Source of the DNA: Thermoplasmatales archaeon I-plasma
GTDB lineage: Archaea > Thermoplasmatota > Thermoplasmata > Thermoplasmatales > GCA-001856825
NCBI GenBank assembly: GCA_001856825.1
Contig: ATMD01000004.1
Location: 234,568 to 298,567 of the forward strand
Direction of reading: 5' to 3'
DNA: 64,000 bases
Both the position numbers and the translations under genes were made by a program. Below the pieces are notes generated by a model, which saw nothing but the letters and a program-made list of their open reading frames with translations, did no database searches and had not been told where the DNA came from. Below are positions 1-7,999 of this stretch, one piece after another (position 1 is the stretch's first letter; the number at the start of each line of letters is the position of its first letter).

Positions 1-622
1 GTTCCAGGATCACGTATTCTGGATCGGCTGATTTGATAAATTCATCGTCGGGCTTTAGCCATTCACTCAATGACCAGGAATATATGGACTTGAAGTTCAT
101 GTAGCGAAGCACGTCTGTGATGTAAGATAATGCGCCGAATGTTACATGACCCCCTAGGTCGCATTCGAAGTATACGCTCCTCTCCCTCCCTTTACTAATC
201 CCTTTCATGAAATCAAGCAGTTTTCTTTCCAGTAGCCTCCCGTCATCCTCCTTTCCCACAACTATACCGACTTTTGTAACGAGATCTACAACGCCCGCAA
301 GGGATGACGGAAGCCTGAAGGAGAACGTTGGGAAATGTGGAGAGAGCTGATCGGCAACTGTGTTCTGGTATCCAGTGACCGTTAGTACAACATCGGGCTT
401 TATCTTGTCAAACTGCTCGAGGCTGGCATAGCCATAGCTTGCTACCTTCTTCTTTTTAGTTGCCTCTATTGGCCTTACGCAAAATGGCGTAACTCCAACT
501 ACCTTGTCACCTAGGCCCAAATCAAACAAGATTTCGGTTATCGCAGGGCTCAGGCTAACAATTCTCTCAATTTTTTCAGGGACGTTTACCTCTTTGTTGC
601 GATCATCTATAAGGGTTACCAA
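1..622 (-). CDS. BtuF/TroA-like ABC-type substrate-binding protein (3' end outside window)
   Basis: The minus strand is open from 622 to the window edge, so the C-terminus is missing. The N-terminal region has the class III binding-protein pattern IVSLSPAITEILFDLGLGDK followed by VVGVT, as in cobalamin/heme/siderophore receptors (BtuF, FhuD, TroA fold). The likely start is the TTG at 622, because an AAATATAAGG TATA-like box lies about 24 nt upstream (640-649); an in-frame TTG at 652 is the alternative. No signal peptide or lipobox precedes the domain, which is odd for a transport receptor and suggests a cytoplasmic corrinoid or metal-binding role, or a missed upstream exon-like start. No permease or ATPase gene is visible nearby. 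The ligand cannot be deduced. Confidence 0.72.
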   Translation of the reverse strand, partial: MVTLIDDRNKEVNVPEKIERIVSLSPAITEILFDLGLGDKVVGVTPFCVRPIEATKKKKVASYGYASLEQFDKIKPDVVLTVTGYQNTVADQLSPHFPTFSFRLPSSLAGVVDLVTKVGIVVGKEDDGRLLERKLLDFMKGISKGRERSVYFECDLGGHVTFGALSYITDVLRYMNFKSIYSWSLSEWLKPDDEFIKSADPEYVILE

Positions 623-639
623 TGAGATTGAAATCCTGA

Positions 640-649
640 CCTTATATTT
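640..649 (-). promoter_or_regulatory. TATA-like box for the BtuF-like gene
   Basis: Minus strand AAATATAAGG lies 18-27 nt upstream of the TTG at 622. This is the spacing expected of an archaeal TATA box feeding a leaderless transcript. Assigned from sequence only. Confidence 0.4.
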
Positions 650-652
650 CAA

Positions 653-1120
653 CTTCCGGGAATGTCTTCAGTGAAAGCCAGGTAGAGATCGATCCAAATC
701 AAGGACTCTTGTTACTGGCCCATCTAATGACAACTAACCTTAGATGTCTTTGGTTCCGTTGTATGGAAGGACGAGAGCTTAACTTGTAGCCTGTAAGTGA
801 ATAAGCGATACCCTGGGGCGTTCACAAACATTGTAATCAACCAGGCAGTGAAACAATTGGCTACGATTATTCCAAAAATACAGCTCCTATAAGGATCTTG
901 AAATCTCTTTGGAATGTTCACCCTTTAACTGCCCCATCTAGGGCCAACCACAAAGGACGATGCCTAGATTTGTGTTTGCGACTAACTAGTGTGGATGCCG
1001 TTCCTAAGAACGCACTCGATGAAAATGTCACCTTCCCTGACAATACTTTTGGAAGAAACAGTTCAGTCATCCGGATGGGCCTATGGTTGAACACGATTAC
1101 GTGGCAATTTGTTCATCATG
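653..1120. other. Gene-poor intergenic stretch
   Basis: About 470 bases between divergent genes. Both strands have short open frames (for example 724-921 minus and 898-1131 plus), but none has a recognisable domain, a ribosome-binding site or low-complexity membrane character. No tRNA, repeat or terminal inverted repeat was seen. It may be decayed coding sequence, but nothing identifies a parent gene. Confidence 0.4.
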
Positions 1121-1134
1121 TATATATTTAAAGG
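1121..1134 (+). promoter_or_regulatory. TATA box of the ubiquitin-like protein gene
   Basis: TATATATTTAAAGG lies about 33 nt before the ATG at 1159, implying a short leader of roughly 8 nt. Confidence 0.55.
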
Positions 1135-1158
1135 AAGATTTGCTTTTGATGAAAAGAG

Positions 1159-1356
1159 ATGACAAAAGTCAAGATATTCGGGGAAGCAAAAGAGTTAGTT
1201 TTAGAAGGTAGCATTAGCGGAGAGGAACTTCTTAAGGAACTTGGACTCAATTCTAGTTCAACCATCATTCTCAAAAATGGAAGACCTGTTCCTGAGGACG
1301 TAATAATTGGCGGAGAAGATAATGTCACAATAATTAAGTCATTTTCAGGCGGATAA
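1159..1356 (+). CDS. Ubiquitin-like MoaD/ThiS/SAMP-family protein
   Basis: A 65-residue protein with the length and pattern of a beta-grasp ubiquitin-like modifier or sulfur carrier. It ends in the essential diglycine (SFSGG), which E1-like enzymes adenylate before thiocarboxylation or conjugation. Family members serve molybdopterin or thiamin synthesis, tRNA 2-thiolation, or protein sampylation; the sequence does not decide among these. No E1-like (ThiF/MoeB/UbaA) or MoaE gene lies nearby. The gene stands alone behind its own TATA box and converges with pelota, the two reading frames overlapping by 12 nt at their 3' ends. Confidence 0.8.
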   Translation: MTKVKIFGEAKELVLEGSISGEELLKELGLNSSSTIILKNGRPVPEDVIIGGEDNVTIIKSFSGG

Positions 1357-2340
1357 GAAGTCGGTTCTGTACCTGAGAATTGCGACCACACCGCCGTAGG
1401 ATTCCACCATTTTCCCCGTCTCCCAAGAGCTGTGCACCACGAACACTTTCCCGCCTCCTTGGTAGCACTTTTCCATGAAATTTGATGAATCGACCCTTCT
1501 AAAAAATTTGTCTGAGATCAGGAGGATTGCAACAGCCTTCATGTCGAGAGCACTTTCAACCTCTTTCTTTCCGTAGACAGAGGTTCCTGACCCCACCCCC
1601 TTCAGGAAATCAGAAACGAGCTTGCTTTCCTGGCTCCTCCTGAGATTCACAACGCCTGCCAGGAGGAGCTCCCTGATACCGTCTTCCTCTGATTCCCCTA
1701 CCTGAGTGTTTATTGCTTTGAACCCTTCCTTCGAAAGTACCTTAGATATTGAGTCCCGGAATATTGAGGGTCCTATCACGTATATTTCCGACTGCCTGTA
1801 CTTCTCTATCTTTTCAAGTAATTCGTTCCTGGGGTTATTCTGTTTCCCTTCGTACATCTTGCCAGACCCAGTGAATATTCGCCAGATCATTTCGTTCCTC
1901 GACTCGTTAATTCCGTAAAGGGTTATGTACTGATCATCAGTAGAGAGGACTAGCACGGAAGAATTAGTCAGATTAGAGGATTCCTCAAGTGTTCTAATGA
2001 ACGAAACTGGATCTGAAGGGATGATAGACAATGTCGAACCGGGTTCAACATTTATTGACTGGTGCTCTCCGACATAGTCTTCCGGGCCCCCAATGATCTC
2101 TCCGAGTATGTGTATCCTTGACGATAGCTCCATGAAATCCACGCTTTCAATCCTTATTGATACCTTTATTCTCTCCCTCTCAGTCTTCTTGTTCCTTATT
2201 ACATCATCTTTCCTTTCGACCCTCCTTAGGACTTCTCCTATAAGCGTATCTCCAGGCTTAAGGAGAAGTGATAGGTACCATAGATCCTCCTCGCTGGTGA
2301 TTTCTATGTTTACAACTTCTTCCTTTCTATTGAACTTCAA
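1345..2340 (-). CDS. pelA: mRNA surveillance protein pelota (aPelota)
   Basis: Archaeal pelota/Dom34 homologue: rescues ribosomes stalled at the 3' end of mRNA or on faulty mRNA together with an aEF1A/ABCE1-type GTPase. The Sm-like N-domain carries the signature EEDLWYLSLLLKPGD, followed by a central domain and an eRF1-like domain 3 ending VESYGGVVAILRYRTDF. The frame is open back to an ATG at 2406, but I prefer the TTG at 2340: it gives MKFNRKEEVV, a typical pelota N-terminus, it follows a GGGGAG Shine-Dalgarno-like stretch, and it overlaps the stop of the upstream RNase gene (TTG...TAG within 2327-2340), implying translational coupling. About 331 residues, close to the family's usual 340-350. 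Confidence 0.88.
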   Translation of the reverse strand: MKFNRKEEVVNIEITSEEDLWYLSLLLKPGDTLIGEVLRRVERKDDVIRNKKTERERIKVSIRIESVDFMELSSRIHILGEIIGGPEDYVGEHQSINVEPGSTLSIIPSDPVSFIRTLEESSNLTNSSVLVLSTDDQYITLYGINESRNEMIWRIFTGSGKMYEGKQNNPRNELLEKIEKYRQSEIYVIGPSIFRDSISKVLSKEGFKAINTQVGESEEDGIRELLLAGVVNLRRSQESKLVSDFLKGVGSGTSVYGKKEVESALDMKAVAILLISDKFFRRVDSSNFMEKCYQGGGKVFVVHSSWETGKMVESYGGVVAILRYRTDFLSA

Positions 2341-2764
2341 TTCCGATTCTCCCCAGCATCTTTCTGAAGTTTTCAGTGTGGCTTCCATCCCAGTAAAATT
2401 TTCCACATTTATTGCAACGGAATATTTCTCCTGCCTCCTTGTTCACGTAGCTTGGAAGATTGTCATTCTTCTCGACCTTATCAAGAACACTTCCGCAGAT
2501 GCTGCACAGTTCCATGAACTTGTGTCTTGGCGCTGGCAGCTTCCCTTTTATTTCCTCAAGCTGGTCTATTGGATCGAACGATTTTATTAGGATTGATCCC
2601 TTGGCCCTTTCGTGAAGCTGCTTGTCTCTTGTCAATATCAAGTTATCTCCCGATAGACCAGCAATATATGAATCATCCTTGTCACTATCCATATATTCCA
2701 CCTCGTACCCTATCATTCTCAGATACCTTGACAATTTTCCAAGCATGCTATCTGCGATTATCAT
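2327..2764 (-). CDS. Mut7-C family PIN-like RNase with zinc ribbon
   Basis: Predicted ribonuclease of the Mut7-C (DUF5615/PIN-like) family. The N-terminus MIIADSMLGKLSRYLRMIGY has the acidic residue D5 and the family's conserved hydrophobic core; a second acidic motif LTRDKQL follows near residue 45. The C-terminal half has a CxxC...CxxC zinc ribbon (CSIC and CNKC, about residues 87-120). The gene sits between mptE-like (4-nt overlap, 2761-2764) and pelota (coupled start), so it is probably cotranslated with pelota. Family members are predicted RNA nucleases; target and activity are unproven. Confidence 0.82.
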   Translation of the reverse strand: MIIADSMLGKLSRYLRMIGYEVEYMDSDKDDSYIAGLSGDNLILTRDKQLHERAKGSILIKSFDPIDQLEEIKGKLPAPRHKFMELCSICGSVLDKVEKNDNLPSYVNKEAGEIFRCNKCGKFYWDGSHTENFRKMLGRIGIEVQ

Positions 2765-3384
2765 CTTCGCAAGTATACAACTTCTGCGCTTTTTACGTTA
2801 TCTATTATTCCCTTCGCGAACTGCAATTTCATAAATTTCACGTCTCTCGGTCCGTCAACCGGATTTGAATAGTCAAAGCCGTGAATGAATATCCTCTTGG
2901 CGCCAAGCAACGATGCCATTATGACGCTGCGGTCACCATCCGTGAAACCCCCTATATTCCTGACCGCACGAACTGGAATGCTTTGAGTTGTGCCCAGTAT
3001 TGTTCCTTTGAGTCTCGGAACAACTTCCCCAAGCTTCTGTATGTTGTCTCCATGCGCGTGAATTACCTTGAGACTGTCTTCCTGATCTATTATTTTTTGA
3101 ATCGGGCCATCGAGATCAGAAACAATCATGTCTACCCTGCCCGAATAGTGGTCAAGTGCTGAATCTGCTACTACAACGTATCCTTCAGGGCTCTCAGTAG
3201 GATCAGATGGACCGATCACGCTTACCGTATCCTCTTTCGGTAGTAATTTCCAGGCATCTCTTCTTATGAGGTCGCTTAATTCGATTCCCGCAAGGAAATC
3301 CCTGTAGGGGTTAAATCTAAACGATGCGACTATCCTTCTGTGAAGCATCAAGTTCCGACTTAGGTTCCTGGTGTTCTCTTCCAT
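2761..3384 (-). CDS. mptE: MptE-like (DUF115) protein, predicted 6-hydroxymethyl-pterin pyrophosphokinase
   Basis: Archaeal DUF115/MptE family: pyrophosphorylates 6-hydroxymethyl-7,8-dihydropterin in pterin cofactor synthesis. Visible family features are FNPYRDFLAGIELSDLI near the N-terminus, the acidic VVADSALD and MIVSDLDG stretches, HAHGDN, and GGFTDGDRSVIMASLLGAK followed by HGFDYSNP. The length (207) fits. The ATG at 3384 has a GGA-rich region just upstream and overlaps the DUF373 gene by 68 nt; the ATG at 3348 is the alternative. It lies in a leftward operon ending in pelota; no other pterin gene is in the window. Confidence 0.82.
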   Translation of the reverse strand: MEENTRNLSRNLMLHRRIVASFRFNPYRDFLAGIELSDLIRRDAWKLLPKEDTVSVIGPSDPTESPEGYVVVADSALDHYSGRVDMIVSDLDGPIQKIIDQEDSLKVIHAHGDNIQKLGEVVPRLKGTILGTTQSIPVRAVRNIGGFTDGDRSVIMASLLGAKRIFIHGFDYSNPVDGPRDVKFMKLQFAKGIIDNVKSAEVVYLRR

Positions 3385-4489
3385 ATTTCCTTCTGAAGAT
3401 AGAAATGATTACACCCAGACTGACACCAAGGGCAGTCAACACAACTGCAAGTGCAAGATAGTCTGTTCTTGCCACACCAGTCTGGTACGCAACATTCACA
3501 AACGACAACAAGCCAAGCACGGCAGCAAAGAAGCTTATGTAGAATGATGCAGAAAGCAGGTATGATTTTATCATCTCTCCCCTCTTCCCCTTCTCGAAAA
3601 TCATGAACCCTTCCACTATTCTACCGACGTCAAATATAAGAATTGCAGCTATGGTGAAAGGTACCAATCTGTAAATCAGGTAGATCAAGGCTAGAACTAC
3701 GTCCCCGGTATGGAAGGCCACTTCAAGGCCACTGTATATTCCGTATGCGAATGTTGCGACTGCTATCAACAGCGAGAATACAGTTACCCTTGTATTCACG
3801 AATTCCTCCACTAGCTTTGAAAATCCATCTGAAATCCTCTTGCCCGCAGAATATGCCTTCCCCAGAAAATAAATTCCAATTGCTGACACCACCGTCATGA
3901 ATCCGGTAGTGGAAGGGTCAAGGCTTCCCAAGCCATAGAGGTAGACCCTGAGGACAAGCACGAACAATATTGTTACTCCGAGTACAAGAAAGGCTACACC
4001 AATAGGTACCAGCACCTTCTTTAAGAATTTCTCCTCCTTCAGTGCCTTCACCACAATATAATACATTGACTCAATGCGTGGAGCCTGCCTGACCGTTACT
4101 CTCTTTATGGCCCTGACCTTTATCCTGCTCTGTATTAGAGGAAGAATGAACTCGTCCTCTGCGCCATCAGAAACCACGATCACATCATCTGGTTTCACCT
4201 TCAGGACAACTTCGTCTATTTGCCTGCCAAGAACCTCATCGGATACCGTCCCGACGTTCTTGTTCCCACAAATAGTTGCAATTTCTACTTCTTCTCCAGA
4301 ATTCCTAAGTGAGTCAAACGTGGATATCGCGGAGAAAAGAGCGTTTGCGTCTGAGTCCTCCGCATCCTTGAGCATTAATGCATTTGCAGCTTCCAGGTTC
4401 TTCTCTCTTCCGATGATCGGAGAGTTTACCCCTGCTTTCTCGCCAAAATCATTGTCCCTGTCTACGCAAAGGACTAGAGTTCTGCTCAT
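3317..4489 (-). CDS. DUF373 family archaeal membrane protein
   Basis: DUF373 member of unknown function. The soluble N-terminal third begins MSRTLVLCVDRDNDFGEKAG and contains acidic motifs (CVDRDND, VSDGAEDEFILP), reminiscent of a nucleotide- or metal-binding Rossmann-like domain. The remaining two thirds hold about six hydrophobic segments (from about residue 158 to 375) and a short charged C-terminus, so it should be an integral membrane protein with a cytoplasmic head. Its start overlaps the upstream wHTH gene by 4 nt (ATGA), which indicates co-translation. Function not known for the family. Confidence 0.85.
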   Translation of the reverse strand: MSRTLVLCVDRDNDFGEKAGVNSPIIGREKNLEAANALMLKDAEDSDANALFSAISTFDSLRNSGEEVEIATICGNKNVGTVSDEVLGRQIDEVVLKVKPDDVIVVSDGAEDEFILPLIQSRIKVRAIKRVTVRQAPRIESMYYIVVKALKEEKFLKKVLVPIGVAFLVLGVTILFVLVLRVYLYGLGSLDPSTTGFMTVVSAIGIYFLGKAYSAGKRISDGFSKLVEEFVNTRVTVFSLLIAVATFAYGIYSGLEVAFHTGDVVLALIYLIYRLVPFTIAAILIFDVGRIVEGFMIFEKGKRGEMIKSYLLSASFYISFFAAVLGLLSFVNVAYQTGVARTDYLALAVVLTALGVSLGVIISIFRRKYGREHQEPKSELDASQKDSRIV

Positions 4490-4701
4490 TTGACTACGAA
4501 GTACCCCGCACTCTTCTGCCTAACTACTCTCTTTACATATCCTTTATTCTGAAGCTCTTGGAGTGCATTTGTAACCAGTCCCTTGCCCATTGAACTGGCC
4601 TTCATTATATCGTCGGCAGTCTTCAGCTTGTCTTCTGAAGTTGAACCTAGTCGCTTGAGGGAATCATAAACTTTCTGAGCGGGTGGTGTAAGATCGCCCA
4701 T
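4486..4701 (-). CDS. Small winged-helix DNA-binding protein
   Basis: A 71-residue protein made of one winged helix: TPPAQKVYDSLKRLG, helix-turn-helix TADDIMKASSMGKGLVTNAL, and a wing YVKRVVRQKSAGYFVV. It resembles MarR/Lrp-type wHTH domains without any ligand domain, so it is probably a local regulator or nucleoid-associated factor. It is the first gene of the leftward operon and overlaps the DUF373 gene by ATGA. An AT-rich TATA-like tract lies on the minus strand around 4722-4737. Target genes unknown. Confidence 0.72.
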   Translation of the reverse strand: MGDLTPPAQKVYDSLKRLGSTSEDKLKTADDIMKASSMGKGLVTNALQELQNKGYVKRVVRQKSAGYFVVK

Positions 4702-4829
4702 TAATATTCACCGGAGTAATGTATAACTATTAAATATAAATATAATTGTGTACAACGCATATTAAATCGCATCTCTCTCGTCGTATGCTTTTATTTAGAA
4801 CGTGCACTTTCAAGATATGACAAAGAAAC

Positions 4830-4840
4830 GTAAAATATAG
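4830..4840 (+). promoter_or_regulatory. TATA box of the DNA glycosylase gene
   Basis: GTAAAATATAG is centred about 29 nt before the ATG at 4865, consistent with a leaderless or nearly leaderless mRNA. The 4702-4864 gap therefore carries divergent promoters. Confidence 0.45.
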
Positions 4841-4864
4841 ATTGTCGAAAGCATGGCAATTTAG

Positions 4865-5479
4865 ATGCTAGAATCCCTGGATGGTGAAATAAATTCCGTC
4901 ATCTCCGATAGCTCAATATTTGGAATTATCAAAGAAAGGAAGCGGGAGTTCTCTGCCAAGAAAGTGGCCAGTTTAGAAGATAAGTTTTCAGAACTTGTCT
5001 TCTGTACACTTACCGCAAACACTTCAGCGGAGATGGGGCTTAAATGCCAGGAATATCTAGACGGGATACAAAAGTACGACAAAGAGAGTCTTAGAAGGAG
5101 CCTCATCAGATGCCATTACAGATTTCCTAACACAAGATCACGATTTATCGCAGAGAATTACAAAAAGAAAGGACTATTGCCAGGAATACTGAGATCAAAG
5201 GACAGGAGGAACCTGCTCGTCGAGAATTACATGGGAATCGGGATGAAGGAAGCCTCCCACTTTTTGAGGAATACAGGTTATTTCCAATATCCAATTCTGG
5301 ACAAGCACATACAGAGATTCCTGTCAAACTACTTTGGGAGGGAAGTGAAGGTTAGGAACAGAAAGGATTATGAGAGAGAGGAGAAATTATTCCTGGAAAT
5401 TTCAGCAAGACACCATCTCGAACCAGGAATAATGGACCTGGTCGTCTGGTATCTAATGACTGGAAAGATCCTGAAATGA
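4865..5479 (+). CDS. ogg: 8-oxoguanine DNA glycosylase / AP lyase (archaeal Ogg2 type)
   Basis: Base-excision repair enzyme that removes 8-oxoguanine and cleaves the abasic site. The helix-hairpin-helix is NYMGIGMKEASHFLRNTG (residues 121-138) with the Schiff-base lysine at K128, and the catalytic aspartate is D146 in YPILDKHI, the same spacing as the Methanocaldococcus enzyme. At 204 residues and without the N-terminal TBP-like domain of Ogg1, it fits Ogg2. It is monocistronic, divergent from the wHTH operon. Confidence 0.92.
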   Translation: MLESLDGEINSVISDSSIFGIIKERKREFSAKKVASLEDKFSELVFCTLTANTSAEMGLKCQEYLDGIQKYDKESLRRSLIRCHYRFPNTRSRFIAENYKKKGLLPGILRSKDRRNLLVENYMGIGMKEASHFLRNTGYFQYPILDKHIQRFLSNYFGREVKVRNRKDYEREEKLFLEISARHHLEPGIMDLVVWYLMTGKILK

Positions 5480-5528
5480 ATCCACAAGATGATGCCATTG
5501 AATAACGCTCTTACAGTTTGAAATGAAA

Positions 5529-6230
5529 TCATCCCCCGGATAGTTCCAGTAAAGCTTTTGCCGTTTCATCGGGCTTTGTCACCATGGGAAAATGTCCCGA
5601 ATCAATTATCTTGTAGTCTCCCTCTATTTTGCCCCATTTCCCAGCAATTATCTCGTTGACATCGCTCCCGCTCCTTGTGCAAAATATATGCGCACTCTTG
5701 ACAGCATCAAATTTCTCTGACAGTACTATCGGGTCAGTAGCGTATCTTAGGGGCCAGGGAGTAGCAAGAGAGTGCATCCATTCCTTGTCATCACCAGCGA
5801 CATCATCCCCTATCATCTTCAGAACGTTATCCGTGAATGGGACCGTAGTTTGCCATTGGCCCAGCTCGCCGAATTCATCAGGGATAAAACTCAACTGTGG
5901 GGTCCTTACTTTTTCAGGCCTGAATGTATCCAGATATATTATCATCTTTATCCTTTCAGATATCCTGTCTGCAACAGATGCTACGACCTTTGATGCGAAA
6001 CTGTGACCAACCAGGATGACATCTTTCATTTGGTTGAACTTTATCACGTTCAATACGTCTCTTACTGTCGTTTCAATTCCAAACTCGTTAGAATAGAGAT
6101 GCACCCTCTCCCCCATTCCGGTGAGTGTTATGGGGAATACGATATTACCTTCCCTTTCCAGCAAGGGAGTAACCTTATTCCAAACCCAAGCACCCAACCA
6201 CGCACCAGGCACAAGAACAAAAGTTTTCAT
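5529..6230 (-). CDS. Alpha/beta hydrolase, esterase/methylesterase-like
   Basis: Alpha/beta-hydrolase fold protein most like the plant methylesterase/hydroxynitrile lyase group and bacterial pyrethroid-type esterases. From the ATG at 6230 it begins MKTFVLVPGAWLGAWVW (strand plus oxyanion-hole loop). The nucleophile is S77 in VGHSFAS, and the catalytic histidine lies in DSGHFPM near the C-terminus; an acid residue lies in between. An in-frame GTG at 6257 adds nine residues, but the family consensus starts at 6230. Substrate unknown. Single gene, convergent with ogg. Confidence 0.82.
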   Translation of the reverse strand: MKTFVLVPGAWLGAWVWNKVTPLLEREGNIVFPITLTGMGERVHLYSNEFGIETTVRDVLNVIKFNQMKDVILVGHSFASKVVASVADRISERIKMIIYLDTFRPEKVRTPQLSFIPDEFGELGQWQTTVPFTDNVLKMIGDDVAGDDKEWMHSLATPWPLRYATDPIVLSEKFDAVKSAHIFCTRSGSDVNEIIAGKWGKIEGDYKIIDSGHFPMVTKPDETAKALLELSGG

Positions 6231-6413
6231 GTTTACCAGTCTTAGAATATCAAACACCTACTATTTAGAAATTGTATAGCTCAGTGAACAAAATGTCGCG
6301 ATCCAAGAGATTTACACTGATTTCCCATAGGTTGATCTAACCCGCGCCCTATAGAACCAATATGGGTAATTTTCATTAGGACGTAAGGACTTAAGTCTTC
6401 TCTTGGTGAATCA

Positions 6414-7343
6414 ATGAGAGCAACTCTAGCTGTAGGCGGCAACGCGTTGTTAGAAAAATACGACAGGGGAACTGCGGAAGAACAGATTTACAGGGCAGAA
6501 CTGACAGCCAGAAAGACTTCTGAGTTCTTCAGGGAAAATGAAGTTGTTCTGACTCACGGCAATGGACCTCAAGTTGGAGCAATACTTCTTCAGAATGAGT
6601 TTTCAAGCTCCGTGAGCCCTGCAATGCCACTAGACGTTTGCGGTGCAATGTCTCAGGGAAACATTGGGTATTTCCTTCAGACTTCTTTCCAGAAGGTTTT
6701 CAACGAATTTGGGATAAAAAAGAAAGTTGCTACACTAATCACGAGAACTGTTGTCGAGAAGGATGACCCTGCATTCAAGAATCCGACAAAGCCTGTAGGG
6801 AAGTACTACACAAGGGATGAAGCAAGAGTACTCGAATCCAACAACGGATTCGTGATGAAGGAAGATGCAGGTCGTGGGTACAGAAGGGTTGTCCCATCAC
6901 CCATTCCAGTTGATATTGTGGAGTTCGAGCAGATAAAGTACCTGATGAACGAAAGGTTTGTACCGATCGCAGTTGGAGGTGGAGGTATCCCAGTAGTCAA
7001 GTCAGATGGTGGCTATTCTGGAATTGAGGCTGTCATTGATAAAGATCTGGCATCAGCCCTCTTGGCAGTAAAGCTTAACACGGACCTATTTATAATTCTG
7101 ACAGCTGTAGACGCAGCCTACATAAATTTCAATAAGCCCAACAAGCAAAAACTGGGAACAATTGAAGCGGATGAAATAAAGAAGCTGAGGTCTGAAGGCC
7201 ATTTCGCTTCAGGAAGCATGCTTCCGAAGATAGATGCGGCCTTAAATTTTGTTGAGGGAACTGGAAGGAAGGCTATAATAACTAACGCTGAGAATATGAT
7301 GCTTGCCCTCAGGGGAACAGCGGGAACTATAATCACTGCTTAG
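6414..7343 (+). CDS. arcC: Carbamate kinase
   Basis: Amino-acid-kinase-fold enzyme interconverting carbamoyl phosphate + ADP and carbamate + ATP. Diagnostic stretches are LAVGGNALL at the N-terminus, LTHGNGPQVGAIL (residues 46-58), MSQGNIGYFLQ, VGKYYTRDEA, IAVGGGGIPVV, AVIDKDLASALLA and FASGSMLPKIDAA. Length 309 is typical. A GGTGA Shine-Dalgarno-like site is at 6405-6409. No arginine deiminase or ornithine transcarbamoylase gene is adjacent, so the arginine-fermentation context is not visible; supply of carbamoyl phosphate is an alternative role. Confidence 0.95.
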   Translation: MRATLAVGGNALLEKYDRGTAEEQIYRAELTARKTSEFFRENEVVLTHGNGPQVGAILLQNEFSSSVSPAMPLDVCGAMSQGNIGYFLQTSFQKVFNEFGIKKKVATLITRTVVEKDDPAFKNPTKPVGKYYTRDEARVLESNNGFVMKEDAGRGYRRVVPSPIPVDIVEFEQIKYLMNERFVPIAVGGGGIPVVKSDGGYSGIEAVIDKDLASALLAVKLNTDLFIILTAVDAAYINFNKPNKQKLGTIEADEIKKLRSEGHFASGSMLPKIDAALNFVEGTGRKAIITNAENMMLALRGTAGTIITA

Positions 7344-7999
7344 GTCTTTGATATCTTCCCCTTTTCGACCTTTATCCTGCCATGGTGCTCTAGCCACGAA
7401 ACAGTCTCTTGAAATTCTCTCTTTGATATGAAGAGGTCATTCTTCATTTGTAGGCATGTCATTATATCGTCCGTTGTCGAAGTTCCTGCGGTACAATTTA
7501 AAATCAGATTCCTGATATCCTCTCTTCTGTTCCATGGGAAAATGAACCACTTCCAGTTCTCTTCGGTAACCTCTTCTGCGTAGTAATCCGGGGCAATTTC
7601 AGATCTCTTTATGTGGAGAAATGTAGCACTCTTTACAACACTGGCATTCTTCTGTTTCGTTGCCTCTATCGCGAGTTTAAGTGACTGACCGGTATCTGTT
7701 ATGTCGTCCACTACAAGGACAGACCTTCCATCGAGGTCCTTCACTATCGGGTAAGTTACTGTGGCCTTTCCGTCCGGCGTGGCTGTGATGCCCCAGTGTT
7801 CTGTCTTAAGAGTGAATATATCCTTAATGCTCAGATAGTCTGCGACTATCCTCGCAGGGACTAGCCCCCCTCTAATGACAGATATTACGCAGTCGAATTT
7901 GAAGTCGCCAATTTCTTCAACGATTATTTCTGCCCACCTTTCAATCTCTTCCCAACTTACAACTCTTGAAGGGACCTTTTGGAAGCCCATTATTATCAT
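7340..7999 (-). CDS. PRPP-binding phosphoribosyltransferase (Gpt/hypoxanthine-guanine type) with C-terminal extension
   Basis: Type I phosphoribosyltransferase: VVDDITDTGQSL is the PRPP-binding loop, VISVIRGGLVPARIVADYL is the preceding pyrophosphate-loop strand, and YAEEVTEENWKWFIFPW matches the C-terminal base-specificity segment seen in xanthine/hypoxanthine salvage enzymes. About 60 further residues follow and look like a small wHTH-type domain (ISKREFQETVSWLEHHGRI). The start is taken as ATG 7999 (MIIMGFQKV); the frame remains open to 8095 but would read over the promoter CTTAAATAAAG (minus strand, 8014-8024). The 3' end overlaps arcC by 4 nt, convergent. Exact purine base not resolved. 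Confidence 0.83.
   Translation of the reverse strand: MIIMGFQKVPSRVVSWEEIERWAEIIVEEIGDFKFDCVISVIRGGLVPARIVADYLSIKDIFTLKTEHWGITATPDGKATVTYPIVKDLDGRSVLVVDDITDTGQSLKLAIEATKQKNASVVKSATFLHIKRSEIAPDYYAEEVTEENWKWFIFPWNRREDIRNLILNCTAGTSTTDDIMTCLQMKNDLFISKREFQETVSWLEHHGRIKVEKGKISKT

Noticed and set aside
724-1131. Short open frames on both strands (724-921 minus, 898-1131 plus) as genes or transposase remnants
   Set aside because: No recognisable motif, no ribosome-binding site and no terminal inverted repeat; residues look like random translation.
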